A model generated the notes under the pieces. It saw nothing but the letters and a program-made list of their open reading frames with translations. It had not been told where the DNA came from and did no database searches. DNA of 64,000 nucleotides from Bacteriovorax sp. (lineage in GTDB: Bacteria > Bdellovibrionota > Bacteriovoracia > Bacteriovoracales > Bacteriovoracaceae), in contig JACMPM010000002.1 of the NCBI GenBank assembly GCA_014377485.1, forward strand, positions 62,001-126,000, written 5' to 3'. This document shows positions 8,630 through 17,619 of the stretch, in pieces. How positions within the stretch are numbered: the stretch's first letter is position 1; every line of letters begins with the position of its first letter. Position numbers and translations under genes: made by a program.

Positions 8630-9756
8630 GCCACTTTCAAAGAAGAAACAAAATCCATCTTATTGGATGTAACTTTAAAACTAATTGAAACGGCCGTGAG
8701 GTCAGAGAATTCAAAAGAGTTTTCGCCCAAATCTTTTTGCAAAATTTCAGCAAGGTTTTCTTTTTCATCGAGATGGGTTCCAATGAACGATACTAATATT
8801 CCTTCCGGTCTTACTAGCTGGCTTACGCCTTTTAGGCTAAAGCCAGCATTTTGATCACTGGTAACCATAGTTCCCCCCTTTTCTGGATTCAGGCTTGAAC
8901 CAACAAAAACGGGAATATTTTTTCTTTTTGTGGGCAATAAAGTCGTTGGAAAAAGAACTTTAGCCCCTAGTGTGGCAAGCGCTGTCGCTTCATCATATGA
9001 AAGCTCTTTGATAAATTTAACATTTTCAATCAACCTCGGATCTGAGCTGGCAACTCCGGGAACATCTGTCCAGATCTCTACCAGCGAAGCATTGATGGCC
9101 TCTCCAAAAAGTGCTGCGGAATAATCTGATCCTTCACGGCCCAAGGTCGTAGTGTTACCTAAGAGATCTGCACCAATAAATCCTTGAGTCACAAAAAGTG
9201 TGTCTTCCTCTAAGTGAGGTATTATTTCTGTGGCTGCATTTTTTTGAATTAAATCAATTTGTGGCTCGGCCCTTTGAAAATCAGAACTAGTTTTAATAAT
9301 TTTACGAGCATCAAGAAAATTAATATTTTTTTTAGGAAGTCTTAGCCTTAGTAAATCAGACATCAAGAGTGATGACATACGTTCACCCAAACTATATAAC
9401 TCATCCATCATCTTGGGAGTGTATGTACGCTCTTGTAATATGCTTACTCCAAGGGCCTTAAGCTCTCCGCAGAGTGCCTCTAATTCAGTCAAAACCGCAG
9501 GACTAGTGAATAATTCTACTGCGATATTGACGTGTTTATTAATTAATTCTTGAGTCACATTATTAAGAGTTTCTTCGTCACCCATAGAGGCGGCACGAGC
9601 AACAAACTCCAATTGATTCGTTGTATTTTGAGTAGCTGAGATGACTACAATTTTAGTTAACGGATTATTCTCTATGATCTGGGAGCATCTAAGCATTGCA
9701 GCTGCGTCTTTTACACTACTTCCACCAAATTTCGAAACGATCCATTTACTTTTCAT
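8599..9756 (-). CDS. lysC: Aspartate kinase
   Basis: 385 residues. It phosphorylates aspartate, the first step to lysine, diaminopimelate, threonine and methionine. KFGGSSV (residues 8-14), GREGSDYSAAL and WTDVPGVASSDPR are kinase-domain signatures. After the kinase core (about 300) only some 80 residues remain, whereas aspartokinases usually carry two ACT domains in about 150 residues. One ACT unit seems missing or strongly reduced, so allosteric control may differ. It follows ettA by 14 bp in the same direction. Cytoplasmic. Confidence 0.9.
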   Translation of the reverse strand: MKSKWIVSKFGGSSVKDAAAMLRCSQIIENNPLTKIVVISATQNTTNQLEFVARAASMGDEETLNNVTQELINKHVNIAVELFTSPAVLTELEALCGELKALGVSILQERTYTPKMMDELYSLGERMSSLLMSDLLRLRLPKKNINFLDARKIIKTSSDFQRAEPQIDLIQKNAATEIIPHLEEDTLFVTQGFIGADLLGNTTTLGREGSDYSAALFGEAINASLVEIWTDVPGVASSDPRLIENVKFIKELSYDEATALATLGAKVLFPTTLLPTKRKNIPVFVGSSLNPEKGGTMVTSDQNAGFSLKGVSQLVRPEGILVSFIGTHLDEKENLAEILQKDLGENSFEFSDLTAVSISFKVTSNKMDFVSSLKVAHDVLAKFFS

Positions 9757-9770
9757 TGTAGTCCTCCAAG

Positions 9771-11453
9771 TTATCCTCTCGTTAGTTTTTTATGACTTGT
9801 CTTGCTTGGTGTAAGTGCTTTATCACCTAAGCGACGTTTTTTATCTTCTTCGTAATCAGAAAAGTTTCCATCAAAGAACACAACCTGATCACCTTCGAAT
9901 GCAATCATATGAGTGGCAATTCTATCCAGGAAAAAGCGATCATGGGAAATTACGACTGCACAGCCAGCGTATTCCATTAAGGCCTCTTCCAGTGCCCTTA
10001 GAGTATTTACATCCAAGTCGTTGGTAGGCTCATCCAGGAGTAGAACGTTTCCTTCTTCTTTTAAAACTGAAGCTAAGTGCACCCGGTTTTTTTCACCACC
10101 AGAGAGCTCTTTAATTCTTTTACTTTGGTCTTCACCTGAAAAGTTAAAACGTGAAATAAAAGCCCTAGCATTCACTTCTCTTCCGCCAAGTTTCATAATA
10201 TCCAGTCCACCGGAAATGCATTCAATAACCGTTTTTTCCGGCTCGAGTGCGCGGTCCTGATCTACATAAGCCAACTTTACGGAGTCACCAATTTTTATCG
10301 TTCCTGATGTTGGCTTTTCTTTTCCAGAAATCATTCTGAAAAGAGTTGTCTTACCTGCACCATTGGGTCCGATGATCCCAACTATTCCGCCTGGAGGAAG
10401 TTTAAAATTTAAATTCTCGTATAAAAGTCTATCGCCATAAGCTTTAGAAACACCTTCGAACTCGATAACTTGTTGACCTAAACGTGGTCCAGAGGGAATA
10501 AAGAGTTCATTAGTTTCATTGCGAGTTTCAGATTGGACTTGTAGGCGTTTCTCGTAATCACTGATACGAGCTTTTGATTTCGCATGCCGGGCTTTTGGAG
10601 ATGACCTAATCCACTCCAATTCTTCTTTCATCGCCTTCTGCCTTTTCGATTCCTGCTTCTCTTCTGTAGCTAATCGAGCTGATTTTTGTTCAAGCCAGCC
10701 AGTGTAATTTCCTTCGTAAGGAATTCCAGCACCTCTGTCAAGTTCAAGAATCCAACCGGCAACATTATCTAAAAAGTATCTATCATGGGTAACAGCTATG
10801 ACTGTTCCTTTGTAAGCATGAAGGTGTCGCTCTAACCACCAGACTGTTTCAGCATCAAGGTGATTGGTTGGTTCATCTAATAGGAGAATATCTGGTTCTT
10901 GAAGGAGAAGTCTGCAGAGAGCAACTCGACGTTTTTCTCCACCTGAGAGGACTCCGCATTTTTGATCTGGTGGTGGACAATTCAGAGAGTCCATCGCAAG
11001 TTCAAGCCTAGAATCTAAATCCCAAGCATTGCAGGCGTCAAGCTTATCTTGGAGATCAGATTGTCTGGCATAAAGTTTTTCCATTTCAGCGTCAGATAAA
11101 GTTTCGCCAAATTTATTATTCACTTCATCGAATTCAGCGAGAAGATCAACTGTGGCCTGCGCTCCTTCTTGCACAATTTCGCGAACAGTTTTTTCCGGAT
11201 CAAGTTGTGGATCCTGTTCAAGATATCCAACTGTATAATTTTTTGAAAGAGTTGTTTCTCCAAGATAGTCTTTATCTATACCTGCCATAATTTTTAATAA
11301 TGTTGATTTTCCAGAACCGTTAAGACCTAGAACACCAATCTTGGCGCCGTAGTAATAAGAAAGTCTGATGTCTTTTAAGACATGCTTTTGTTTATAAACT
11401 TTTCCGACTTTGTTCATGTTGTAGATAATTTGTTTGTCATTGACGTAAGACAT
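9771..11453 (-). CDS. ettA: Energy-dependent translational throttle protein EttA (ABC-F)
   Basis: 560 residues, the standard EttA length. Two ABC domains: Walker A GLNGSGKSTLL and GPNGAGKTTLF, signature LSGGEKRRVALCRLL and LSGGEKNRVHLASVL, Walker B LLLDEPTNHLDAE and LLLDEPTNDLD. The inter-domain linker includes SSPKARHAKSKARISDYEK, typical of EttA. There are no membrane segments. ABC-F proteins bind the ribosomal E site and gate translation according to ATP/ADP. It is transcribed ahead of lysC. Confidence 0.95.
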   Translation of the reverse strand: MSYVNDKQIIYNMNKVGKVYKQKHVLKDIRLSYYYGAKIGVLGLNGSGKSTLLKIMAGIDKDYLGETTLSKNYTVGYLEQDPQLDPEKTVREIVQEGAQATVDLLAEFDEVNNKFGETLSDAEMEKLYARQSDLQDKLDACNAWDLDSRLELAMDSLNCPPPDQKCGVLSGGEKRRVALCRLLLQEPDILLLDEPTNHLDAETVWWLERHLHAYKGTVIAVTHDRYFLDNVAGWILELDRGAGIPYEGNYTGWLEQKSARLATEEKQESKRQKAMKEELEWIRSSPKARHAKSKARISDYEKRLQVQSETRNETNELFIPSGPRLGQQVIEFEGVSKAYGDRLLYENLNFKLPPGGIVGIIGPNGAGKTTLFRMISGKEKPTSGTIKIGDSVKLAYVDQDRALEPEKTVIECISGGLDIMKLGGREVNARAFISRFNFSGEDQSKRIKELSGGEKNRVHLASVLKEEGNVLLLDEPTNDLDVNTLRALEEALMEYAGCAVVISHDRFFLDRIATHMIAFEGDQVVFFDGNFSDYEEDKKRRLGDKALTPSKTSHKKLTRG

Positions 11454-11509
11454 GAGTTTTCCCTCTGGCTAAAATTGCGCAATAGGCTCATAAACTACCT
11501 AAAAACTCG

Positions 11510-12442
11510 CTATTGTTCCATGAAAAATTTAAAAATTGAGTAGAGATAGAGAAAGTAAGCGGGCAAAAAGAAGAAGGCCAAGACGCTAAATTTCAAAACC
11601 TGTACAATCTTGGTAAATTTTTGAAAATTCTCCTCTTGTAAGTGCCAAATTTCACGAATAATCTCCTGGGCCTCATCCCTTGGCGATAACCCGGTCTCCT
11701 TAAGCCTTGCAACCAACTTTTTCATTCGGTCGGATAAATTTTCAAAAATTTTAAAACTGACCAGATTTCCCTGCAAAATTCCTGAGCGCTGAAGTATTTC
11801 ATTTAGAGGAAGACCAATTTCAAGTAGACTGGTAAATAAGTAGAGTTCCTCTATCGCCTTGCTAAATTTAGTGAAAGTTCTGCTTTTTACTTTTTTCACC
11901 AATTGAAAAAAGACGGCAATACCACTTAATTGCAGGCCGATCATAACAAAGAGAGTGAACCTCGGAAGTGGGATTTGAACAATGGAGGAAGAAAGAAAAA
12001 CAAAACTCCAAGTAGTGGCGGCAATAACTAAAAATTGCAAAATACCCGAAAAAAGTTCATCTATAACTTTTTTTTCAAATTGAATATCCTGAATAAGTGC
12101 TGATCGTATTTCTGGAATAAATTTCTTAATTCCAATTCCAAGACGGCGGTGAGTTTCGAATAACTGTTCAAGCAAATTAGTGTAGAACTTGTACTGCGGT
12201 ATTGAACTTGGGAGTATTTTTATACCTAAAGAAATCTTGGCTTCACACTCGGTAAAAGCAATTAACAGATCTTTCCCGCGATCTATTTCACCTATCAGTG
12301 GTAAATTCTTTTTTTGCTGCTTAAGTATTGTCAACCATAATGGAACTAATTTCAGCAAATAATCCCAGGCATTTTCAGGAAGCTTTGCAATGGTGAGAAG
12401 CAATAGAGCATATGAAAATAGTGAAAAACATATTGTGGTCAT
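11510..12442 (-). CDS. TadB/TadC-type pilus platform protein
   Basis: 310 residues. Hydrophobic helices lie near residues 1-20, 135-155, 160-180 and 285-307. A T2SF-like region (SKAIEELYLFTSLLEIGLPLNEILQRSG, read in two halves) carries the amphipathic pattern of GspF-family platforms. These proteins form the inner-membrane base on which TadA works. It stands alone, 2.9 kb from the tadA operon beyond lysC and ettA, on the opposite strand. Only one platform gene is visible, whereas Tad systems normally have both TadB and TadC. A sigma-54-type element precedes it, and AAGGA lies just before its ATG. Confidence 0.65.
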   Translation of the reverse strand: MTTICFSLFSYALLLLTIAKLPENAWDYLLKLVPLWLTILKQQKKNLPLIGEIDRGKDLLIAFTECEAKISLGIKILPSSIPQYKFYTNLLEQLFETHRRLGIGIKKFIPEIRSALIQDIQFEKKVIDELFSGILQFLVIAATTWSFVFLSSSIVQIPLPRFTLFVMIGLQLSGIAVFFQLVKKVKSRTFTKFSKAIEELYLFTSLLEIGLPLNEILQRSGILQGNLVSFKIFENLSDRMKKLVARLKETGLSPRDEAQEIIREIWHLQEENFQKFTKIVQVLKFSVLAFFFLPAYFLYLYSIFKFFMEQ

Positions 12443-12469
12443 AGAATCCTTTGTAAAGAGAAAATACTT

Positions 12470-12485
12470 AGCAAGTTTGGAGCCA
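12470..12485 (-). promoter_or_regulatory. Sigma-54-type promoter before the TadB/C-like gene
   Basis: The minus strand reads TGGCTCCAAACTTGCT, with GG-N10-GC spacing and an intact TTGCT -12 box. Predicted start is near 12459, about 17 bp before the ATG at 12442. It resembles the element at 4054 before the separate pilus operon. Confidence 0.6.
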
Positions 12486-12500
12486 TTAGCTAAATCCTAG

Positions 12501-12530
12501 TTGACTACACTTTCCATTTTTGAAATTATA
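12501..12530 (+). promoter_or_regulatory. Sigma-70-type promoter giving a probable leaderless mRNA
   Basis: TTGACT (12501-12506) and ATTATA (12525-12530) are 18 bp apart. Transcription would begin at about 12536-12537, at the ATG of the next gene, which has no Shine-Dalgarno sequence (upstream bases are TATAAGCCC). Leaderless initiation is inferred. Confidence 0.5.
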
Positions 12531-12535
12531 AGCCC

Positions 12536-12811
12536 ATGCAAAACAAAACTATTAATGACTTGGGAACTAATCCTGCCCTTTTTCAAAATGACGAAAAAAT
12601 TCTTTATCTTGAAGCCCGTATTCTAAAACTTGGTGAAATTTGCAACGATTTAAATCCTTACACGCCGATTCCTGAAGATTTTAAATTTAGACTTAGAGAA
12701 TTTAATATTATGGAATTTAGTGATCCTTTTAAAATTACCAATGCGCTTTTGATGTTATTGGAAGATACGATCGATGAACTTCATATTCTAAAACCTTTCA
12801 ATGATAACTAA
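12536..12811 (+). CDS. Small hypothetical acidic protein
   Basis: 91 residues with no signal peptide or membrane helix. Acidic, with a probable helical C-terminal half (ITNALLMLLEDTIDELHILK). No family recognised. Its stop overlaps the following rRNA methyltransferase gene by 11 bp, so the two are translationally coupled and it may assist or regulate that enzyme. There is no ribosome site before its ATG. Confidence 0.65.
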   Translation: MQNKTINDLGTNPALFQNDEKILYLEARILKLGEICNDLNPYTPIPEDFKFRLREFNIMEFSDPFKITNALLMLLEDTIDELHILKPFNDN

Positions 12812-14039
12812 AATTTCTAAAGTAAATCTCCATCCAGCTTCGTGCAAATACTTAAAGCTCGGTCATCCGTGGATTACCGAAGACACTTATACAGTGCGAT
12901 TTCCTAAGAATGATTTCTTCTTAATCGGAGTCGATGAAAAAAACCGACAAGAGATTGCTCTGCTTATCAATGACCCCGGTCATAAAAATGTTAAAGCAAG
13001 ACTTTGGAGTTTAAATCCAGAAGATTGGAAAAATACTCCTGACTTTAAAGCGGAATTAGAAAAAAGAATTAAAAATTCGATCGAACTTAGAATTAGTGCC
13101 AATCTTATTAATGAGAGAGATAATTTTTACTTAATAAATGCAGAAAGTGACTTTCTACCCGGGCTTTTAGTTTTAAAACTTAAAAATCAAATTCTCATTC
13201 AGTACTACGCGCTCTTTTGGAAAAATGTCGAAACTCAATTGCTGGAAATTTTACAAGCTCAAATAAAACTACTTCTTCCTGAATTTGTGATGGAAGATAT
13301 TTGGATTCAAGAAAGAAACTTTAATCAGGCAAAATCAATTCGCTCAATAAATGGTAAAACTCATGCTGATTTTATATTAAATGAATTTGGGATTAATTAT
13401 CAAATACGCTTGAATGAACATTACGACTTTGGCATTTACACTGATATGAGTGCTATAAGAATGCAGATGCGGCCTTATCTGGAAAAGTGTCAGTCTATGC
13501 TGAACCTTTTTTGCTACACCGGAGCTTTTTCTCTTTATGCACTAAAACTTGGTGCTAAAAATGTTGTTTCCGTAGATCTTTCTTCAAAATACTTAAATTG
13601 GCTTGATGAAAATATTGCACTTAACCCTGAACTGAATCCTGATCTTCACTCATCACTTTGCATGCCGACAGAGAAAGCGTTAGAGAAAATGATAAGCGAG
13701 CAAGTAAAGTTTGATGCAATTATATGTGATCCACCTAGTGCCTCCAGTGATGGATCTACTACCAGCAGCGCTTTGAAATCTTATGAAAAATTATTGCCAC
13801 TAATGTTGAAGCTTCTGGCCCAAAACGGATCAATATTTGTTTTTCAGAATACCCACACCATAAGTTGGAACAAGTTTGAAGAAAAATTAAAGCAGATTGT
13901 GCAAACTTCTGAATTTGCCAATAAGATCAATATCGGAAAGAGATTTAAATTAAGCGAAGATTGTCTTCCACTTAAAGGATTTCACGAAGGCGATTATCTT
14001 AAAGGCTTTTTAATTGATTTTAAAAATAAAGGAAATTAA
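12801..14039 (+). CDS. RlmI-like class I SAM-dependent 23S rRNA methyltransferase
   Basis: 412 residues. The N-terminal part (about 1-75) looks like a PUA domain (LKLGHPWITEDTYT). The C-terminal Rossmann domain carries motif I NLFCYTGAFSLYALKLGA, the acidic loop VVSVDLSSKYLNWL, and motif IV DAIICDPPSAS. This matches the RlmI/YccW family, which methylates cytosine C5 in 23S rRNA; the exact target cannot be read from sequence. No catalytic Cys is obvious after the CDPPS motif, so substrate specificity may differ. Cytoplasmic. Coupled to its neighbours on both sides (11-bp and 1-bp overlaps). Confidence 0.8.
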   Translation: MITKISKVNLHPASCKYLKLGHPWITEDTYTVRFPKNDFFLIGVDEKNRQEIALLINDPGHKNVKARLWSLNPEDWKNTPDFKAELEKRIKNSIELRISANLINERDNFYLINAESDFLPGLLVLKLKNQILIQYYALFWKNVETQLLEILQAQIKLLLPEFVMEDIWIQERNFNQAKSIRSINGKTHADFILNEFGINYQIRLNEHYDFGIYTDMSAIRMQMRPYLEKCQSMLNLFCYTGAFSLYALKLGAKNVVSVDLSSKYLNWLDENIALNPELNPDLHSSLCMPTEKALEKMISEQVKFDAIICDPPSASSDGSTTSSALKSYEKLLPLMLKLLAQNGSIFVFQNTHTISWNKFEEKLKQIVQTSEFANKINIGKRFKLSEDCLPLKGFHEGDYLKGFLIDFKNKGN

Positions 14040-14491
14040 TGAACTGGACTATTCTCCTTCCTCTGTTTATTGGCTGTTTTGGTATCCTTCAAGGGGCGCT
14101 CAATCGCCAAATTGCAACGACTATCGGTGTGACTCAAGCTACACTTATTACCAATATTGGAACTGTGATCATTTGTATTTGTTTTTATTTTTTTGTGAAA
14201 TCTTTTTCGAATTTATTTCCAGATTTATTTCAAATAAAAGCTCCTATCACGACTTATAAATGGTGGTATATTTTTCCTCCGATATTAGGATTTTTAATTA
14301 TTGCAGGAATTCCCTATGCAATCGCTAAGCTGGGGGCTGTTAAAGTTACAGTTGGTCTTATAGCGGCCCAAATGGTTACCAGTATCGTTTGGGATATGAT
14401 GGTAGAAGATATTAATTTAAATTTAATGAAAGTTATTGGAATATTTTTTGCTTTTTTGAGTGTGACGTTTATTTCGCTATCAAAACAATAG
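14039..14491 (+). CDS. DMT-family transporter, YdcZ (DUF606) type
   Basis: 150 residues, almost entirely hydrophobic, with five predicted helices. The N-terminal LLPLFIGCFGILQGALNRQI and the mid-protein GVTQATLITNIGT pattern match DUF606 small DMT proteins, which have half the helices of EamA transporters and probably work as dimers. Substrate unknown. Its ATG overlaps the methyltransferase stop (TAATG). Confidence 0.8.
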   Translation: MNWTILLPLFIGCFGILQGALNRQIATTIGVTQATLITNIGTVIICICFYFFVKSFSNLFPDLFQIKAPITTYKWWYIFPPILGFLIIAGIPYAIAKLGAVKVTVGLIAAQMVTSIVWDMMVEDINLNLMKVIGIFFAFLSVTFISLSKQ

Positions 14492-14501
14492 GGAGTTGAT
14501 T

Positions 14502-14954
14502 ATGGATTATACTAGTTTTTGGAGAAGAGGTGCCGCTGCAATTATAGATGGGATAATTCTCTCTGCAATCAGTGCGCTTTGTATGAGATTAGTTGTTCTG
14601 TTACCATTTGCTTTTATTTTACATTTTTTCTACAAGCCAATTTTTGAATCTTCAAATGTTCGTGCGACTCCGGGAAAATACCTGGCAGAGATTTCAGTTG
14701 TAAGAAGTAACGGCGATAAACTTTCTTTAAAAGATGCTTATATTCGGTATTTTGCTTCTTGGGTTTCGGGCTTAATGTTGGGCCTTGGGTACCTGTGTGC
14801 GCTTTTTACCAAGAAGAATCAGACTCTCCATGATCTTTTCGCCGATACAGTCGTTGTTAATAAAGTTTATGAAAGTAATGGACTTTGGAATGAATGGGTT
14901 GATCAGATGAAATTTATGTTTGCTAGAAAAACTAAGAATATAGATATTAATTAA
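14502..14954 (+). CDS. RDD-family membrane protein
   Basis: 150 residues from ATG 14502, chosen because GGGAG sits 6 bp upstream. Features of RDD proteins are visible: FWRRGAAAIIDGIILS at residues 5-20 with the first Arg-Asp pair, TPGKYLAEISVV, and the C-terminal QTLHDLFADTVVV segment. Three hydrophobic segments. Family function is unsettled (some are ion antiporters). It follows the DUF606 gene by 10 bp. Confidence 0.85.
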   Translation: MDYTSFWRRGAAAIIDGIILSAISALCMRLVVLLPFAFILHFFYKPIFESSNVRATPGKYLAEISVVRSNGDKLSLKDAYIRYFASWVSGLMLGLGYLCALFTKKNQTLHDLFADTVVVNKVYESNGLWNEWVDQMKFMFARKTKNIDIN

Positions 14955-14980
14955 TAATATTATAAAATCATGATCATTAT

Positions 14981-15868
14981 ATGAATGAAAACTCAACACA
15001 GCAATCTTCTATAATGATTGATGACATTCAAGATATCCTGGATAGATACATCCTTGAACTTAAGAAAAATATTCCGATATATTTAAAAGATCATTTAGTT
15101 TTATCACATTGTTTAAGGTTGCAGACTAAACATATTGCAAAAGATTTTTTTCGCAATCCTATAAATGTACTCTGGGCAATTCCTTATTTTTCTATCAGAA
15201 AAATTTTAGAATTCGCTGAAAAGATGGGATCTGCTTGGGCAAAAATCGCCATTTTAAAAATCCCTAAGATTTTGCGGACTGATTACCAAAAAGAAATAGA
15301 GCAATCAATCTTGAACGAGGTTTTTGGTTTTTCAAAAAACAATCTAGCGCCTTCTCATTTTGAGCAAATGCTGCGAGCACATTCCAAATTGCAAAAAATT
15401 TCTCCGATAGAATTAAAAAATATTATTTTAATTGTTGAGAGAGACATAAAGTCGGAAGTCACTCTACAATTTACTAAACAGCAGGAGATCACTAGTCTTG
15501 CCGCCTCCGCTGCAGTGATATTCATAGCTCATAAGAGATTTGGCAGCAATTCCCTCGATATCTTTGGAATAGGAAAAGAAATTGCAACTATCTACGCAAA
15601 GAATGAAGCCGTTTCACATTTTGTCTTCGGAAGAACTCTAGGTAGGGCCTATTATAAATACGCTCCTCCAACTCCAACTTCCAAACAAGTCCTGATTGCC
15701 ACGGTAGCATCCATTATAATCTTTTCGTTATTAGCGAGTGTAATTGGAGTTTTGAGTTATCCTGTTCAAAACAAATTAGGATTATGCCGCAAACAACTTC
15801 AATCATTATTGGATTCCACCTATGATAAAGTTATCGTTACTGTGATTAAGAGTCTGAGAAAAATTTAA
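14981..15868 (+). CDS. Hypothetical membrane protein, DUF6635-like layout
   Basis: 295 residues. The first about 235 are mostly helical and soluble in character with weakly hydrophobic patches (LAASAAVIFIAHKRFG). One clear membrane helix lies near 240-262 (ATVASIIIFSLLASVIGVLS), followed by a basic tail. I do not recognise it firmly; the conserved-looking GRTLGRAYYKYAPP segment before the helix may identify the family. Its stop overlaps that of chrA by 4 bp in convergent orientation. Confidence 0.6.
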   Translation: MNENSTQQSSIMIDDIQDILDRYILELKKNIPIYLKDHLVLSHCLRLQTKHIAKDFFRNPINVLWAIPYFSIRKILEFAEKMGSAWAKIAILKIPKILRTDYQKEIEQSILNEVFGFSKNNLAPSHFEQMLRAHSKLQKISPIELKNIILIVERDIKSEVTLQFTKQQEITSLAASAAVIFIAHKRFGSNSLDIFGIGKEIATIYAKNEAVSHFVFGRTLGRAYYKYAPPTPTSKQVLIATVASIIIFSLLASVIGVLSYPVQNKLGLCRKQLQSLLDSTYDKVIVTVIKSLRKI

Positions 15869-17004
15869 AATATTTTTAGAACAATTAAGTTAAGAATCCC
15901 ACCCATAGGAATCAAAAGCCATAGAGGAACTTTGTTCAAAAGAGTCAAAACAAACACAACAACGGCCATGATCATTAGAAAAAAAGTGAAAGGAACAACA
16001 GAACCCATTTTCAAAACAGTGACAATAATTGGACCAACAACCGCCGCTACCGCGCCAAAAACAAAATCATTAATCCATTTTTTCCCACGCAAACGATCAA
16101 CGACTAACGGAAACCAAGTAGACATGTGAAAAAAAGCTGCTGCAAAAATTGCAACAGTCGCAATTATTGCACCTGGCATCCCTGCTAATTTATGGCCGAT
16201 ATAAGTTGCGGTGATAACTACCGGCCCCGGAGTCATTTGACCAAAGGCCAATGCATCCAAGAATTCACTTTGTGAAAGCCATTTATACTTAGTCACTACA
16301 TCATGTTGAAGCATTGGTACTATCGCCAGTCCAGTTCCAAATACAAGAGCGCCTGCTTTAAAACAAACTAAGGCCAAATCTCGAATTGTACCTGAGAAAA
16401 AAGCTACTGGTGCTACGATATTCAAGAGAGTTAAATGGGACTTTGGATTTCGCTGCCACTGTTTAAACACAACAATCATCAGGCCAAATCCAATAATAAT
16501 TATCGGTTCAATAGATGGATGATAAAAATTAATGGCACCTGAGATAATGACTAAAACCCAAAAGAAAAAGTCTTTCATATTATTTTTAACAAGACCTTTC
16601 AAGCTTCCAAGAATTACTCCCAAGGCCGCCACTTGCATTCCAAGAAGTATAGAATGGGTAAAAGAGAGTTCACTCATTGATTTAAAAAAAAGTGAAAATA
16701 AAATCATTAAAAAGAAGGCCGGAGTAACCAGCCCAAAAGCGGCCAAGGCACCACCAATAAAACCAGCTCGGACTCTGCCCATAAAGACTGCAGTCTGAAA
16801 GGCCACTGGCCCGGGCATCGCTTTAATCAGCGAGAATGTGGCGTTGAAATCTTCTTCTTTCATCCACTTCCTGTTTTCTATTAAATCTTTTTGGATAGTT
16901 CCTACTACTGCAAGTGGACCGCCAAATCCTAAGGATCCTAAGCGTAAAAAATAAAAAAGAACTTCTTTGTATTTTTTATTATTTTCATTATTTTCAATTT
17001 TCAT
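15865..17004 (-). CDS. chrA: Chromate transporter ChrA, long two-domain form
   Basis: 379 residues with two tandem CHR domains: the first begins FLRLGSLGFGGPLAVVG with KAMPGPVAFQTAVFMG, the second FKAGALVFGTGLAIVP with GQMTPGPVVITATYIG. The GFGGP and PGP motifs of each half are intact. It expels chromate using the proton motive force, and some members may carry other oxyanions. Inner membrane. A hairpin terminator separates it from the upstream nuo operon, so it should have its own promoter. Confidence 0.9.
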   Translation of the reverse strand: MKIENNENNKKYKEVLFYFLRLGSLGFGGPLAVVGTIQKDLIENRKWMKEEDFNATFSLIKAMPGPVAFQTAVFMGRVRAGFIGGALAAFGLVTPAFFLMILFSLFFKSMSELSFTHSILLGMQVAALGVILGSLKGLVKNNMKDFFFWVLVIISGAINFYHPSIEPIIIIGFGLMIVVFKQWQRNPKSHLTLLNIVAPVAFFSGTIRDLALVCFKAGALVFGTGLAIVPMLQHDVVTKYKWLSQSEFLDALAFGQMTPGPVVITATYIGHKLAGMPGAIIATVAIFAAAFFHMSTWFPLVVDRLRGKKWINDFVFGAVAAVVGPIIVTVLKMGSVVPFTFFLMIMAVVVFVLTLLNKVPLWLLIPMGGILNLIVLKIF

Positions 17005-17014
17005 AAGTCGCCCA

Positions 17015-17045
17015 AAAAAAGCCCCTCTTTCGGAGGGGCTTTTTA
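17015..17045 (-). terminator. Bidirectional intrinsic terminator after nuoI
   Basis: GCCCCTC (17021-17027) pairs with GAGGGGC (17033-17039) around TTTCG, flanked by an A-run on the left and a T-run on the right. On the minus strand it ends the nuoBCDI transcript 18 bp after the nuoI stop. Confidence 0.85.
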
Positions 17046-17062
17046 TGAATTCAATTTTTAAA

Positions 17063-17587
17063 TTAAGATTTTACGATTCTTGTTCGCCATGCACGGATGT
17101 CTGGTGCCAGGTAATCATATTTCATTGATGCCAATGTGTATGAAGCAAATTCGTAGTCAGTTGTGTGAGTTAAACACTCTGTAGGACATACAGTGGTACA
17201 AAGTCCGCAGTAACAGCAAAGTGCTGTATCAATAGTGTATTGCTTTAAATCAAGACGAATTGGTGTTCCGTCTTTGGTTTTAATTTTTGCAGCATCTGTT
17301 GGTCTTTTAACCGCAGCTATATAGATACAGTCCACAGGACAAGAAACCGCACACTGAAGACACGAAATGCAGTTCTCTGCATCGTTATAAAGGCGAGAAC
17401 GTGAGTTTGCTGGAAGCTCTTCTCTAACTTCTGGGTATTCAATCGTTACGACGTCTCTGGCCCAAACGTATTTGAAAGTAATCCCCATCCCAATCATTGT
17501 CGTTTTAACAGCGTCGTAAACATTTTTAAACCACTTCGTAAAAGTCAGTTCAGGTTCTATATGTTTTTTAAGGTGAATTGTTTCCAT
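17063..17587 (-). CDS. nuoI: NADH-quinone oxidoreductase subunit I
   Basis: 174 residues. Two 4Fe-4S motifs, CISCLQCAVSCPVDC and CCYCGLCTTVCPTEC, hold clusters N6a and N6b, which pass electrons in the peripheral arm toward NuoB. Length is normal for NuoI. It is the last gene of a nuoB-C-D-I run with a terminator behind it. NuoH, usually next to NuoI, is absent here. Confidence 0.95.
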   Translation of the reverse strand: METIHLKKHIEPELTFTKWFKNVYDAVKTTMIGMGITFKYVWARDVVTIEYPEVREELPANSRSRLYNDAENCISCLQCAVSCPVDCIYIAAVKRPTDAAKIKTKDGTPIRLDLKQYTIDTALCCYCGLCTTVCPTECLTHTTDYEFASYTLASMKYDYLAPDIRAWRTRIVKS

Positions 17588-17619
17588 AATTATCCTAAAT
17601 TAAAATTTTTTGTGCCTTA

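Noticed and set aside
14772-14999. Minus-strand open frame opposite the RDD gene
   Set aside because: No ribosome site, no family, and it lies against a well-supported gene.
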